Positions 47,202-59,302 of a stretch of DNA of 64,000 bases are shown here, one piece after another; positions within the stretch are counted from its first letter, which is position 1; each line of letters opens with the position of its first letter. The stretch is from the NCBI GenBank assembly GCA_022829145.1, contig CM040755.1, positions 15,268,063 through 15,332,062 on the forward strand. The letters are read 5' to 3'. The translations under genes and the position numbers were made by a program. Below the pieces are notes generated by a model, which saw only the letters and a program-made list of their open reading frames with translations, made no database searches and was not told the DNA's origin. Source of the stretch: Albula goreensis. Taxonomy: Eukaryota > Chordata > Actinopteri > Albuliformes > Albulidae.

Positions 47202-49367
47202 CAACGAATGGGTTCACAAGGCCTGTGCCGATGACAGGACAGGGAACAACCATACACAAGCACTTCGGCCCCAGCGGAGGACAGCTTGGTTGTGTCCTCA
47301 TTACTACGCTGTGCTGATGAAAGCAGCCCCTGCTGCAGATGGTCTTAATGTTCCAATGTTCCACGACACATCTGTGTGGAAAAAACAGTAAGAACTACAC
47401 AAACAAGGCCCTCTGATGCCATAGACCTGAGCCATCATAAACAGGACTGGTTTGAAACAGTATTTTACAGATTGCTAAAGGGAACTTTGGGGTGGGAAGG
47501 ACAAGCGAAGGCTCTATTCAGCTCCACTTTGAGGGGAGCTACTGAGACATTCTGTACGTTTAACGTGCTCTAACATAGTAGCTATATTCACCATGAAATT
47601 TAGTTAAACAACATTAGTCTCAGGAAACAGCCACATAATGCACAAACATTTGAATATTTTAGGCCTGTGTATCTTGTTAAAATAATTACAAGCAGCCTTT
47701 AATAGCTGAATGATAGCTGCTTTACATTTGCTATGATCCATGGCAGCCGTTAAAGCTTTATTGCAACCCCTGCTTCAAAAGATATCTAGCCCGGGAGAAA
47801 CCCTTACTCTCAGCTAACCTACAAAGACCATGGGGAGTCCTATGTATGCAGTATAGTGTTTACCATTTTTCTTTGTGAGATGTAAATATTTGAATGCCTA
47901 AATGATTGTGAACTATGTTTGCAACATTTCATGTTGCTGTGATAGCTGTGACAAATCTGGAGTTATTTTTGTAAATACAGTTTCTTAAAAAAGCTTTCTG
48001 TGTGGTTTGTTGAAAACAGAGAATGTTTTAGAACCATTTCCAGGGTTTCTTGGAAAAGGAGCAACACCTGGACTCTGTCTGCAGAAAAGTGTCCCTAATC
48101 CACCTCATCCGATACCCAGCAGTGACAAGGAGGTGAATTAATAATGGTTCTCTTCATAATTTCTCAGATGTAATAATCCTCCACAGATAATTCAAGGCAA
48201 GTTAGGTAAAGGAACATGCCTTTACAAGCCCTGTTTTCTCATTTTGAGATACTTCAATTTTGACTGTTGTCAAACATGAGGATGATGTAGTAGTTCTGTC
48301 AGAGCGGACTCTAAAAAATGAAAATGAAAAAGAAGGTTACACACTCATCTCTAATGTGAGCTTAGATTTATGTAAATCTGTGTTTGACCATTTGGCAATA
48401 GCAACATAGTTCGCAATAAATATGAGCTTATGTGAGAGGGAAGAAAGTGCAATCTTCCTTTTGTATTTATTTCATTCAGAGTTGCTCAGTACCTCATTAT
48501 TTGAGTGATTCCTCCCTTATTTATTATTTACTTCTCTCATAAGGAGGAGGAAATGATAATTCAATGATAATTCCAGAGCCTGGAGTAATATGACAAGTGA
48601 GAAATGTGACAATTCTAAATAACAGACAAAACGGTTTATGCAATATTTCATTTTATATTCCAAAAGTACAACCATAAAATAAAATACATTGTTAGGTCTT
48701 TAAAAATAATATTTCTGAAGCAAAACACAAATACCTTATGCATATAAATGGGTTCTAACTATCCCTTGGCCTTATAAATACAATACAGAGCAATACATTT
48801 TGTTGTCTTAAATACAAAGTGAAAAAAGCAAGGGAGAAACTCTGAAAAATAAAGATTTCCCTATTGGCATACCATGATTGACTGATATCAATCCAGGCAA
48901 GCAACAATATGATAGGCCAAACCAGCCTTTGTGTAAAGAGAGTATGTGACAGTGATTCTTTGCATACAGTACTAGTCCTCTTTGGTATCTGGAGTTTAAA
49001 GGTGGTTTCATTATATCTCCACCTAAAGTGCTATGCCACGTGAACAGACAAGCTCTTGCAGGCTCAAGGTGATGACCATATTTTGGAATATTGCCACTTC
49101 CCAGAATTTCATATTCTTCAATTTCAATTGGCCGTGTTTGACATTTAACTGGTGGCCATTTGTTCCATCCTGGACTGCAGTGGTTTAATCCATCTATTAC
49201 CTAGATACCTGAAAGTTCAGAGCTCATCCATGTGTGGAGACTGGGGGAATAAGTGTTTCTCTGAATACACACAAATGGCACACCCCCACTATTTGACTTA
49301 ATGAGAATGAAATGTTGACAAAGGAATATTAATGGTATGTGTGTGTGTGTGTGTGTGTGAATGTAGT
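47202..49367. other. Convergent 3' regions of serinc4 and adamtsl5
   Basis: The stretch lies between the serinc4 stop codon and the adamtsl5 stop codon and holds no recognisable gene. It should contain both 3' UTRs. A plus-strand AATAAA near 48414 and minus-strand AATAAA sites near 48523 are candidates for the two poly(A) signals. A (GT)11 run at 49338-49359 ends 9 bases from the adamtsl5 stop. Confidence 0.6.
49338..49359. repeat. (GT)11 microsatellite
   Basis: A short pure GT run lies just beyond the adamtsl5 stop codon, inside its 3' UTR, where it reads as CA in the transcript. Confidence 0.9.
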
Positions 49368-52300
49368 CTAGCCCCTCAGTCGAGATGGTGGTCTGAGTCC
49401 ACGGTTACTGCATAGCTCCTCTAGGGGGCGCAGGAGAGCATCCTCGCGGGGTCGGTACGGCGTGACATAGCTGTCCTCCTCCAGCAGTATGCGGTTGAGT
49501 GTGTGCTCGTAGTTGATGTGCCGCCGAGCCATAAGCACGTACTGATGGCCCTCATCAATGTGGGGACAGTCACACACATTGGCTACCCACAGGAACTCAC
49601 GGTGTTCCAAGCGGAAGCGATTGCGATAGGTATGGATGATCTGCACATCGTAGCGTGTCTCCTCACCACGATAATGCTTCCCTAGGATCTTAGCTCGAAA
49701 CACTACCAAAAACATATACAAACACAAACATTCAGTGGCAATCAGTAAAAAATTAATATTCTGCTACTTGTCATAAACATTGAACAGGTGAGCACATCAG
49801 ACTTGCGTGCAGAGGTTATTAAGTTCTTAGAAATGTTACATTTTGACAGAACACAGAGATGCTCACCAAAGTCCTTTTGGCAGTACTGTCTTTGGCGCTC
49901 TCCACGGCCTCGTACCTTCCTGCATTTCCCACAATGCCCTTCAGTGAAGAGAGCGCCAGAATCAAGATTTGTCCAAACAAGCCAATGTTTACAAAGGATT
50001 AACAGCAATTTAAATGTGATTTCTGATTATTTCTTCTGGCAGCCCAAAAAGAACCCGAGGTAAACTGGGCACAGTGACAATAAGGCAATGTAGGGAGTGT
50101 GCTGACCTCCTCGGGACGGTCGAGGGAGCAGGTTCCTGCGGGTTTCATCCCTTTCGAGGCGCGGTTGTGGCTGCTGTCGAGGGGGCTGGGCGGGCCAGCC
50201 ACCTGCAGGCACTGAGTAAGGGACACAGTGTTAGGCCACTCCGCTACCTAGCAACCAGCTCCCAGCAAGGCCACAAACCCCCATTATGTCAGCCAGTATT
50301 ATAATCTCAACTCAAACACCCAGGCTCTACAAAAGTAATGAACATGGTTTTCATATATTGCGTCTGTTTACATTTCTAAAAAGAACTGCCCAAAAAAATC
50401 TATCTTCAACTGACTAATATATAAGAGCTAAATCTAAGAGAACATGTTTTCTGTTTGTACGAATCAACTTCCTGAAATTTCTCATTTACTGTCAAAGAAT
50501 TTTCTGAATAGCTGTCAGCTTATGGTAACAAGAATTGGACATAGAATAGACAAATACTGTAGGCACTAGACTTCAGTCACAAAATATCACTTGAAATAAA
50601 CTTCCAGCATTTTAACTGTGAAATATGCCCTACAGTAAACCTGAGCACATAAAGTCCTGTGTGAAGTGACATCAGCACCAAACTTCTGCACAACAAATAG
50701 AGGTGAAACGTTACCCCAAAATGTTCTCGTGGCTGTGGGAGGTGCTCTGGTTGTAGTTGTAGTTGTTGTCGTTGTAGTTGTAGTGGCTGGTAATCGCCAT
50801 GGTGTGAAGCTGGCACTATGGTGAGGCTGGCGCAGTGGGCTCTTCCTCCCATGATACAGTGCGTAGCGGTCAGGAGGTAACCAGTACTCATACTCAATCC
50901 CAGAATTCCGATCAGTAGACAACACCTGCAGAAACATCATTCAAAAAAAGGTTTTGCATTTGCATAGGTACTTGTGTAAGATTCAGCCAAAATTCACATG
51001 GTTCTGACCATAACATGCAGGTCCTCCTGAGTGGGGCCTGGGACCTCAAAGCTCTCCCAGGTGTCTGAAGATCGCCGGTACAGCAGCTTGGTCCCAGCAA
51101 CAGTGTACTCCCCTGGAACACTGATTTTCCAGTTCCCATTGATGACAAACTGAGAACGTCCATCTTGGAGTGCTGAGGAACAGGGTGGACAATGGCAAAG
51201 AGGTCAAAGACTGAAAAGGCTGCAACAGCCAGTCATTGATTACATTTTTTTTGTTAGATTCATAGTTTTTTGTATTTGTTTCTATTGTTGTGTATGTCAA
51301 TTTGCTATTTATTGTATTGCTACTTATCCTCCCAGATCTCTCACAAGATATTGTTCATCTGAATGAGATCAAACCGGTTTAATACATGTTAAATAAAATC
51401 AGATGTGGGAAACAGGTAAGATGTTCATAGAGATGGTGGTGTTTGGTGAGTTGGTGCTGATATGTACATCTTCATTACCTAGCCCACATACATTCAAACT
51501 CCTCTATTAATAAGCTTCAGAAATCAGTGTGCATCTCCACAGATGCAGGCTTCTCCTAAGGTGTTTAGGAAAACATCACAATCATTTCACTTTTTCAAAC
51601 CCCCACCCCCCATAATTTAGGGCAGTACTTCCACTGGAAGCCATCTAGTGGTTCTATGTCATTACTCATTATTTTTGTCCAAAATGTTATTAGTAGTTGG
51701 AGATGAGCCTGGGTATTGCTTTGACTGAAACACATCCTTGAAGGTGGGACAGAGGGGACAGAGAGGGGGAGGGCTGTCAATAGGAATGGGTTTTATCATC
51801 AAAGGCCTACACCCTTGTTTTCCAGTTTGGGATCCTTTGAAGGACACCATATCGTGTGGCATTCAGACCATTGACCAATGTTCACAAGGGAACACTTACA
51901 TCTGATGCTTTCTGCTGGCTTTTATGTCACTGGAGAAACGTCAGAGCATGGTAACAGAAAAGTAAGGAGTGCACTGAAGAAATGACTTTAAGAGTTTCCG
52001 TTCCAGGAAAGGTCTGATGTATCTTACCCAAGTAGTTCCTGCTGTTGTCGGTTACTCGGATGTGAGTTGCTCCTGCAGGAATCATAGTAACTTCATTGTA
52101 TCCCAAGGGACCTGTGGTAGGACAGAAATATGGAGTATATGACATAGCCTTTTTCTGGGGCCTTCATAATGAAAAAGAAAACCATAGTTCTGCTGAAAAC
52201 CACTTTGGTAAGTTTTTCCTAAATGGCACATAATTAACATCCAAAGGAATGTTAAGGCATGACTGTGAAAGCACACTCTTGATGCATATGTGCCCCTGCA

Positions 52301-55300
52301 GTCCTTGTTGCATTTTTCCTCCAGGCTATGTGACAGAAATGCAATGTGGCATTGGGTTTTTGAGTGTATTGCCCTGCTGTGATGTGCCCTGGACTCTTGG
52401 CCTTTAACCCCCCTTCCACAGCATTGTCCTAGCAGCTTGAAATCAGTTATTCTTCATTCGGAAATACAGCTGCAGGAGAAGAGAAAGCAAGGCTTTTCAG
52501 ACACCCAAACAAAGCCACTATTATCGCCTGTCCTCTTCCAGCTCGATCAGGAGGATCGCGCCAAGTATTTTCGTTCTGCCTACACAAGAAACCGTGTAAA
52601 GGGGCTACTGTTTCGGAATGGGGGCTGTTGCCAAACGAGACGCCAGAGGTGTCGGGGCTGTGTGCGTGCGCCTTGCGAACACTTAGTGACTGTCCTAAAG
52701 GAACCACTTAGGTTTAGAATTCCATGGCAACGAGCCAGTCCTTTAAGATCGGGGGGCCTCTGTGCCGCTCGGCTGAGCGCACTGCAAAAGAGTTATCTTA
52801 GCAATGCCTTTTTGTTTCTTTTACCTTTTAATGTTTAAAATACAATGTTTGCATTCATCTGGCTATTGTGCTCTTGGCTGTACCACTCCCTGGAGACCAG
52901 CCAGCATCATGGCAAAAGAATGTCACCTTGTTTTTGCCATTCACCACTTGTGATTAAACAGTGGACACCCACAAAATGCCACCCATGACACTCTATCGCT
53001 TGGTGAAGGCTGGCATTTACCTGTTAGGAAAGCTGTGGGGGACTCCCGTTATTACATGTCAAGAGCATTGTGTTCTGTCTCTGTGCGGTAATTCACTCAG
53101 CCATTCCACACTATGTCATTAGAGCCATGGGTGTGCATGTGAGGGCAATGGTACTGACCAGCTCTCTGCCCGTCATCCTGGTACACGCTGCGGTGGTGCA
53201 TGCAGGTGGTGTTGTGCCCACCACACACCATGCAGGCATCCTCCTGCTGCTCCGAACCCAGGATTAGGTCACAGCCTGGCTTCTGCAACACACAGGGAAG
53301 GAGGGAGCACTAGAATTAGAGTCGCACTTACATGAACAGCCAAAAACTTCAACCCTGTGCATGGTTCTCTTCCATGGTTGCTTCAGCTGGACTTTCCATT
53401 TCCCTGCTGGAAGGTATAGACACCAGGACTACAGCTTACACAGAGACAGGTATTAACAGAGAGCTATTTGTAGTTCATTGCTCATCATAAGCTGGCAATG
53501 AAGCAGAACTCCACGTATGATAAATGGAACGCACTCTAAGCCTTCTTGTGCAGCTCTGCCCTGAACATATCTCTGCTTTGCCTTTCCCCTCTCTGCTGAA
53601 GTAGAGGCTTTTGACTCCACTCCTAGCCTTAGGCATTGGTGGCTAAAACCTGTACTCTTCTGGTGCTTTGATCACAGCCAAGGGAGAGGGGGTGATGTCA
53701 CTGTTCTCTTTTAACACTCACATGCCTCTGATCTTGGATGGGGGACTGAGGAGGCTGAGGAGGCTGTAGACCTTGAACTTAAGCTGTCGGGCACTTTGCC
53801 CATATTTACGCAGACATACCAGAGGAGAAGAAATGGGGTAGCACAAGATAAGTGCCTCTGTAGCAGACAAAGCAAAAGAAGGAGTGGGCTGGGCAGGCCA
53901 TGGGCCAGTGCAGAATGAAAGGGGGATTTTGCAGGGGATGAGGAGGATCGGTCTGCGGCCCACTTATCTGGCAGGGGAACAGACGTGGGAGTGCCACTGC
54001 CTCCTGCGGCCCTTCTGCCAGATTAGAGATACACCTCCCCAAAAACTCCAGGCCTGCCATGAAAAATAATCAAAGGGGAAGCTTTCCAGCATTCCCCTCC
54101 AATCTCAGGAACATATAATTAAACAAGCCCCCCTCCCGCTTCCCCACCCCACCCCTCCACTGCATCACTCTCTCCCTCCCTGTGCACGCACAACAGGATG
54201 TAAAGAGATGCGATTTGACTCAACTTATTGGACAGCCTGGGGGCATTGGGCTGATACGTCTCAGGAGTGTAATTACACAGAGCTTGGTGACAGCAGCTCA
54301 CCCACAGAGACAGGCAAGGTGGGTTTTGTCTTTCTGTGAGTGCCAGAGGGCCTGTGCTGTGTCAGCCACACGCCACCCCAGGTCAGCTCCGTTCCGCATC
54401 TGCCTTTTCTCCAGAGCAGCTACTCTCTGACCTCTTGATTTGAGAAACACTGATGACCTCGCTGCTCGTAAATATGCCCCTCCACTCTCCCACCACACAC
54501 TGTTTCATCATTAACAGCAAGCCGCTTCTCTGCTGCCTTGACCTTTAGAAGAGAATTACAGCCTCAATCACCTACGTCCTCTTAACAGGGAGGCCAAAAG
54601 AGACCATGTGGCAATCGGTCAAAACAGATGAATAGTCTGAAGCTGACAAAACACTCCCCAGACAGAAGCTGTTGGGGGTAGAGGGGTTTCATGTGGGTTC
54701 TGGCAGAGATTTCTGGGGAAAATCACAAAGATCAAAATGTTTCATTAACACCCTAAATGCCAAGTTCACATTCATGTGTGTGGCACATGTGCTATTTAAC
54801 ATTTAATTCGCAGCATGCAACGTCCTGCTTGATAATCCTGGAGGAAAAAAAATGCCAGAAAAATCAGCTCTGATAACAACAGAATCTCAGGGAACAGGTA
54901 CAGCAAACAATCTCTCAAACCACTTCAGCTTTAGATCACTCTACTTTTCCATTCCCTTATTTACCATGAGCTATGCTGTTATGCAATCCTGCACTTTCTC
55001 ACTCACCAGGCAGCGGCCATTGACACAGATGGCCCCTGATTCTTTCTGGCATGATGTGCCATCCAGCACTCGACCAAAATTATAGTAGAAATTGTGTCCC
55101 AGGGCGAGGCAGCTGAGCTCACAGGGGTTGGGACCTGAGAGGGAAGGGAAGTGAGATTTGGAGAGGGAAAATCAGTTGGGAGAAAAATGGGAGGGGAGAA
55201 TGAATTTCAGGAGGACTGGAGAGAGAGCCAGGACTCTCTGTAATATGGCTCACAGGTGTACACCAGATAATAGGAGGTGCAAAGGACATGCATGGACATT

Positions 55301-55828
55301 TATAGAGCCTAGAGATATTCTAAGAGAATAACAAATGCGGGGATAATGTTTCCACAGACACATATAAATGAACCTTAGAGTTATGGGCTTTTTAACTGGT
55401 GTGTTATGGCCATGTCATATCGTAAAACATTCCTGGTAAATGTTCAAAGTCCTGATATTTTCCAGAGGACTCCAAATTAATTTAAACCTTTAATATGACA
55501 CACATGTTACATTTTAATTTTGAAGGAAAGTGCTGGTTTTCTATTCACAGAACAGCCCTAGGCAGCCTTTAACCAAACTCAGACCACAGTGCTTTCTCTT
55601 TTAATTCCAAGTGACAAAGGCACAGAGAGCCAAGCTAGGACACAGGCAGAAGGACTCAGCCACACGCACCTCCATGGAAGGTTGTCCATTTGTACTGATT
55701 TCCAGCCACCATGGGCCTGTCATTGAAAGCATTGCACTGCATTTCCCGAAAGTCCACAGAGCCCAAAGGACACTCCTGTGCAAAAAGACACAGAGAGCCA
55801 TGGTTCTGTACTACCCAAGTTAAAAAAG

Positions 55829-55859
<31 letters not shown>

Positions 55860-58789
55860 GCTTGCCTCGACCCGCTCTGGGCATGGTGTAAGCTGTCAGC
55901 TGTGTTTCCATCGAACACTCTTGGGTGCACTGATACACTCAACACTGAGTCACTGTCTGTATCCACAAGCACGCCTAATACCCACCCGTTCACCCCGTCA
56001 GTTACCATGGACGCGATTGAGTTTTATGGTGTGCACACATACAATTTCCCTGCACCCTTTTGCATCAACAGTTTACTGTGCTGTGCCAGAGGAGTATCAC
56101 TGTGAAAACACATGTGAAACTGTAGGGCTGTTAAGGCCAGGAGGTACTATACAGCAATACTAAGAGTGAAAATCATGAAGCGTTGTTGTCTCAATTATTA
56201 CTGGAAACATGTAAGCTATTTATTTTCATTGGTATGACTTATGCAAGTTTATACTGATCATGGATTACACTGATACGAATAAGGTCTGTCTGTCCTTTCC
56301 TTGATGTTACAGTTCAACAATCTGTGATTTCCTACCTGCATCTTATTGATCTGTGTTTTCTAATCTTGGAATTACTGCTATTGAAAAGTTTGTTTTCTTA
56401 CCTTGGAGTTGCAGATCTTGTACTGCCTGGGATCTCCTGGACATGGCCCTCCAACTGGATTCCTAGCAAAAGGATGGTAATCAAATACTTCTTTACAAAG
56501 TTCTTTGATGAAGTGACAGTGGGTGTGCTGTATTGATCAATGAGGAAAGGTTTGTTGATGATGACAGAAGAATAAATGTACGACACTCCCTCTCCCAGCC
56601 AGGAGTGATTTATAAAACAAATACAAACACAGAGAGAGAAAAAAAGAAATGAATTCAGAAATAACGCCACCTGGGCACAGGGCAGTCTTTATGAGTGAGG
56701 TAATTTAAATTATCATGCCTGTTAAAAGGGCTTTCAATACCAAGTAGATAAGACATTCTCCAGTTCTGGCCAAGCAAAGCAGCTGATATACTGAAGTGTT
56801 CTACAGATAAGACAAAAACAAGCATACACATCAGAAGTGTGTAAATTTTAGGTACCTAAGTACTGTTCATATGGGACTCAAATGCCAAAATGGAAGACTC
56901 TCATTTGTATTTTCCAGGACATCACTTCATGGATTGCTTCTTGATTTCTCTCAAAACTGTGCAGTTCAAAAGTGGCACAGAAGGGGTCTGAATTCTTGGG
57001 CTTGCGTCTAAACCATATTGCGTTTAAATACATTTTGAAATACTTAAACTCCTTACATTCTGATACAATTTTAAAACTCTCCTGTGGATACCTGAGAATT
57101 TTAACAATTTGTGTCACCAACCAAATCATGTAAGGAATTTTGTCTGTCCTTACCTGGTGAGGCAAGTGCGGGTTCGAACTGAAGCCCCACCTCCACAAGT
57201 GCGTGAACAGACTGACCAGCCACTCCAGGAGGCCCACTCATTCCTGAAGTGCAGCTGACGTCGAGCACGTGCCTGATGTCCCTGGGGCCCCCATAGAGAG
57301 ACCCATGACGACTGGACATGATGGTAGGGTGGAGAGACAGAGAAGAAACAAAATTAACAGAGGACACCAGATACAAAGGGAAGGATGAAAACCCAGGGAG
57401 AGACAATTGCAAAATAAGAAGACTTGGCAACCACCTTTGTTCCTCCACTGTTGAATACTCTTGAATTTCAGCCAGCATGCTGTCCAGCCTAACTACAGCT
57501 GCTTAAGATCTGTAAGGAGCTGTCCAGGGCCAAAACCTAAGGTTAATTTTGTAAGGTGCACTTATGAGCCGGCCTCAATAGCCAGCAGTGGCCCTTGATT
57601 CCCTACTGGTTTGCATTAGTCACATCGTTGTCTGTGTTTCAGTTTTTGGTGTGGACATCTAATTGTGTCCCCTGGATAGTGTTACGCTGCCATTCTTAGA
57701 TCAGTCTTTGGCATTAGTCTGAGAACAGCAGCTACAATAGGATACAGGACTGTTTTCACCAGGTCTCAATCCCCTCAGATCCTGTGTAAACCTTGGAGGT
57801 GAAGCGTACACAGAACTCATACCCCGCCCTCCCTCTGAGTTGATTAAAGCACCACTGGGAAGTGTATTGTTCAAACGTTCTAAATAAAACCTACAGCTGC
57901 CTTGTCACATAAATCTAATTCAAGCGCAAACACTGTGTGCAATGTGATGACTGTAAACACTGCAAAACAATATAAAATGATTTGTGATAACAACAGCACT
58001 TTTCAAACACATTCCAAAGTCTTCCCCTAAAGCTGGATTTTACTGGCAAAGCTCCCATTCACCTTTCATGCAGGAGGCCTCCAATGCTGGAGAAGTCATT
58101 GAGCTTAACTCTTTAAAGGCAGTAGTCTTTGATATAAAGATACAGTATATAAACATAACAACTTTTATGGTCTTGTTGATTGCCAATTTCAAGAAATATG
58201 GCCATAGCAAAACTTTGTCCAATGCGAGACTAATTTTGTGCGGCAAATAATGATTGGATATACATTTTTTGCATACCTTCAGATACATAAAAGCTGTTCT
58301 TTGACCCTGTTTGGCTCCTTTTGCTGTGATGAGCATATTACTCACAGGCACTGTGACTGACAGGGCTCAGGCCTACCTGTGAGGGGTTAATGACACATAA
58401 CTGCACTGCATTGCCCTGGCAGTGATTCCGCAGCCCAGCCTACCATTTCCCCTACCACTGACCTGGAATTGCCCTCATTACCGCCATGGAGACCCAAATT
58501 AGTGTTGATGACAGTTGGAAAGGGGGGCGAGTTTGCATGCTGGATTAACAAAATGACCTTTCACCTTCAGAACGCCAGGTTCCTCACCAACCCCCTTAGG
58601 CTGTTCTTGGAAAAAAATACTCTTTAAAAACATGACCGAAGAAGGACAGAATGTTTGGAAATGAGGGCTAGAGTGAAGACATTTGGATTGATAATATTAA
58701 CATAATTTTACCCACTGAATGTAAGTCACACCACTGAGAACCTGAAATGGTGAAACTGTTTGTTATCAAATAAGCATGTCTTGGTTTTC

Positions 58790-58836
<47 letters not shown>

Positions 58837-59302
58837 TGTGAAATGACATTGATGGTGTTTGATGGACAAGGCGAGGCTTAGTTTGTTGAGCCTGCAGGCA
58901 TCTGGAGAATGATTGAGAGATGGCCAGCAGATGCTGAGAACATGGTGGTAAATCTACATTTCTTTTGCTGCCACTTTTAGCACTATCTTTTCAACCTGCG
59001 CCTTAAGCTGTGGAGGGAACCCGAGAAGGAATGCCTCAGTGACTTTGACATCTTCGGCCAACTATTTGTGAGGAATGGAATTCAAGGCAAAAGTAGTGCT
59101 AATAAAAACATTGCATCTTTGTAGGGACCTCGATACCGCTCCCTTTCTCTATGGACATGGCTACGTTTGATTCTGACAAAGGGGATTTTTTTTACCTTCC
59201 TGAAGTCTACAGGAGCCCCCTTCCTCATGCTGAACTTGACAACACAACAAACTGTGATGAAAGATGGCAATTCAATGAGGACGAGAAGACATAATAGGGC
59301 AA
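49368..59302 (-). CDS. adamtsl5: ADAMTS-like protein 5 (TSP1, Cys-rich, spacer, NTR); 5' exon not placed
   Basis: Placed exons (minus): 59302-59196, 57311-57154, 56462-56402, 55775-55670, 55134-55007, 53282-53159, 52111-52028, 51172-51009, 50925-50715, 50202-50107, 49938-49867, 49702-49368; 547 residues plus a missing N-terminus. ADAMTSL5 is a secreted matrix protein without a protease domain that binds fibrillin microfibrils and heparin. The first placed exon is hydrophobic ([19 protein letters not shown]), consistent with a signal peptide. Next comes one TSP1 repeat, [18 protein letters not shown], with a WxxW C-mannosylation motif and a CxxTCxxG O-fucosylation motif. Then follow an ADAMTS Cys-rich region (GPNPCELSC to CMVCGG), the spacer ([19 protein letters not shown]), a linker with 12 consecutive Thr, and an NTR domain (CGKCRKVRG... 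to [18 protein letters not shown]). The NTR end distinguishes it from other ADAMTSL proteins. The ATG exon lies to the right of 59302 or beyond the window. Confidence 0.93.
50749..50784 (-). repeat. adamtsl5: Coding ACN repeat: run of 12 threonines in adamtsl5
   Basis: Twelve consecutive Thr codons (ACT, ACA, ACG, ACC mixed) lie in the linker between spacer and NTR domain. A Thr-rich, Pro-flanked linker is a likely mucin-type O-glycosylated segment. Confidence 0.9.
55831..55859. repeat. (CA)14 microsatellite
   Basis: A pure CA run lies about 55 bases upstream, in transcript sense, of the adamtsl5 exon beginning at 55775, where it reads as a GU repeat near the acceptor. Confidence 0.95.
58794..58834. 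repeat. (AG)n microsatellite, about 20 units
   Basis: A pure AG run lies in the adamtsl5 intron between exons 59302-59196 and 57311-57154. On the transcript it reads as CU repeats. Confidence 0.97.

Noticed and set aside
56878..57237. 119-codon open frame spanning the adamtsl5 TSP1 exon
   Set aside because: Its start is in a different frame from the TSP1 repeat and its extension lies in the intron; the spliced model explains the exon.
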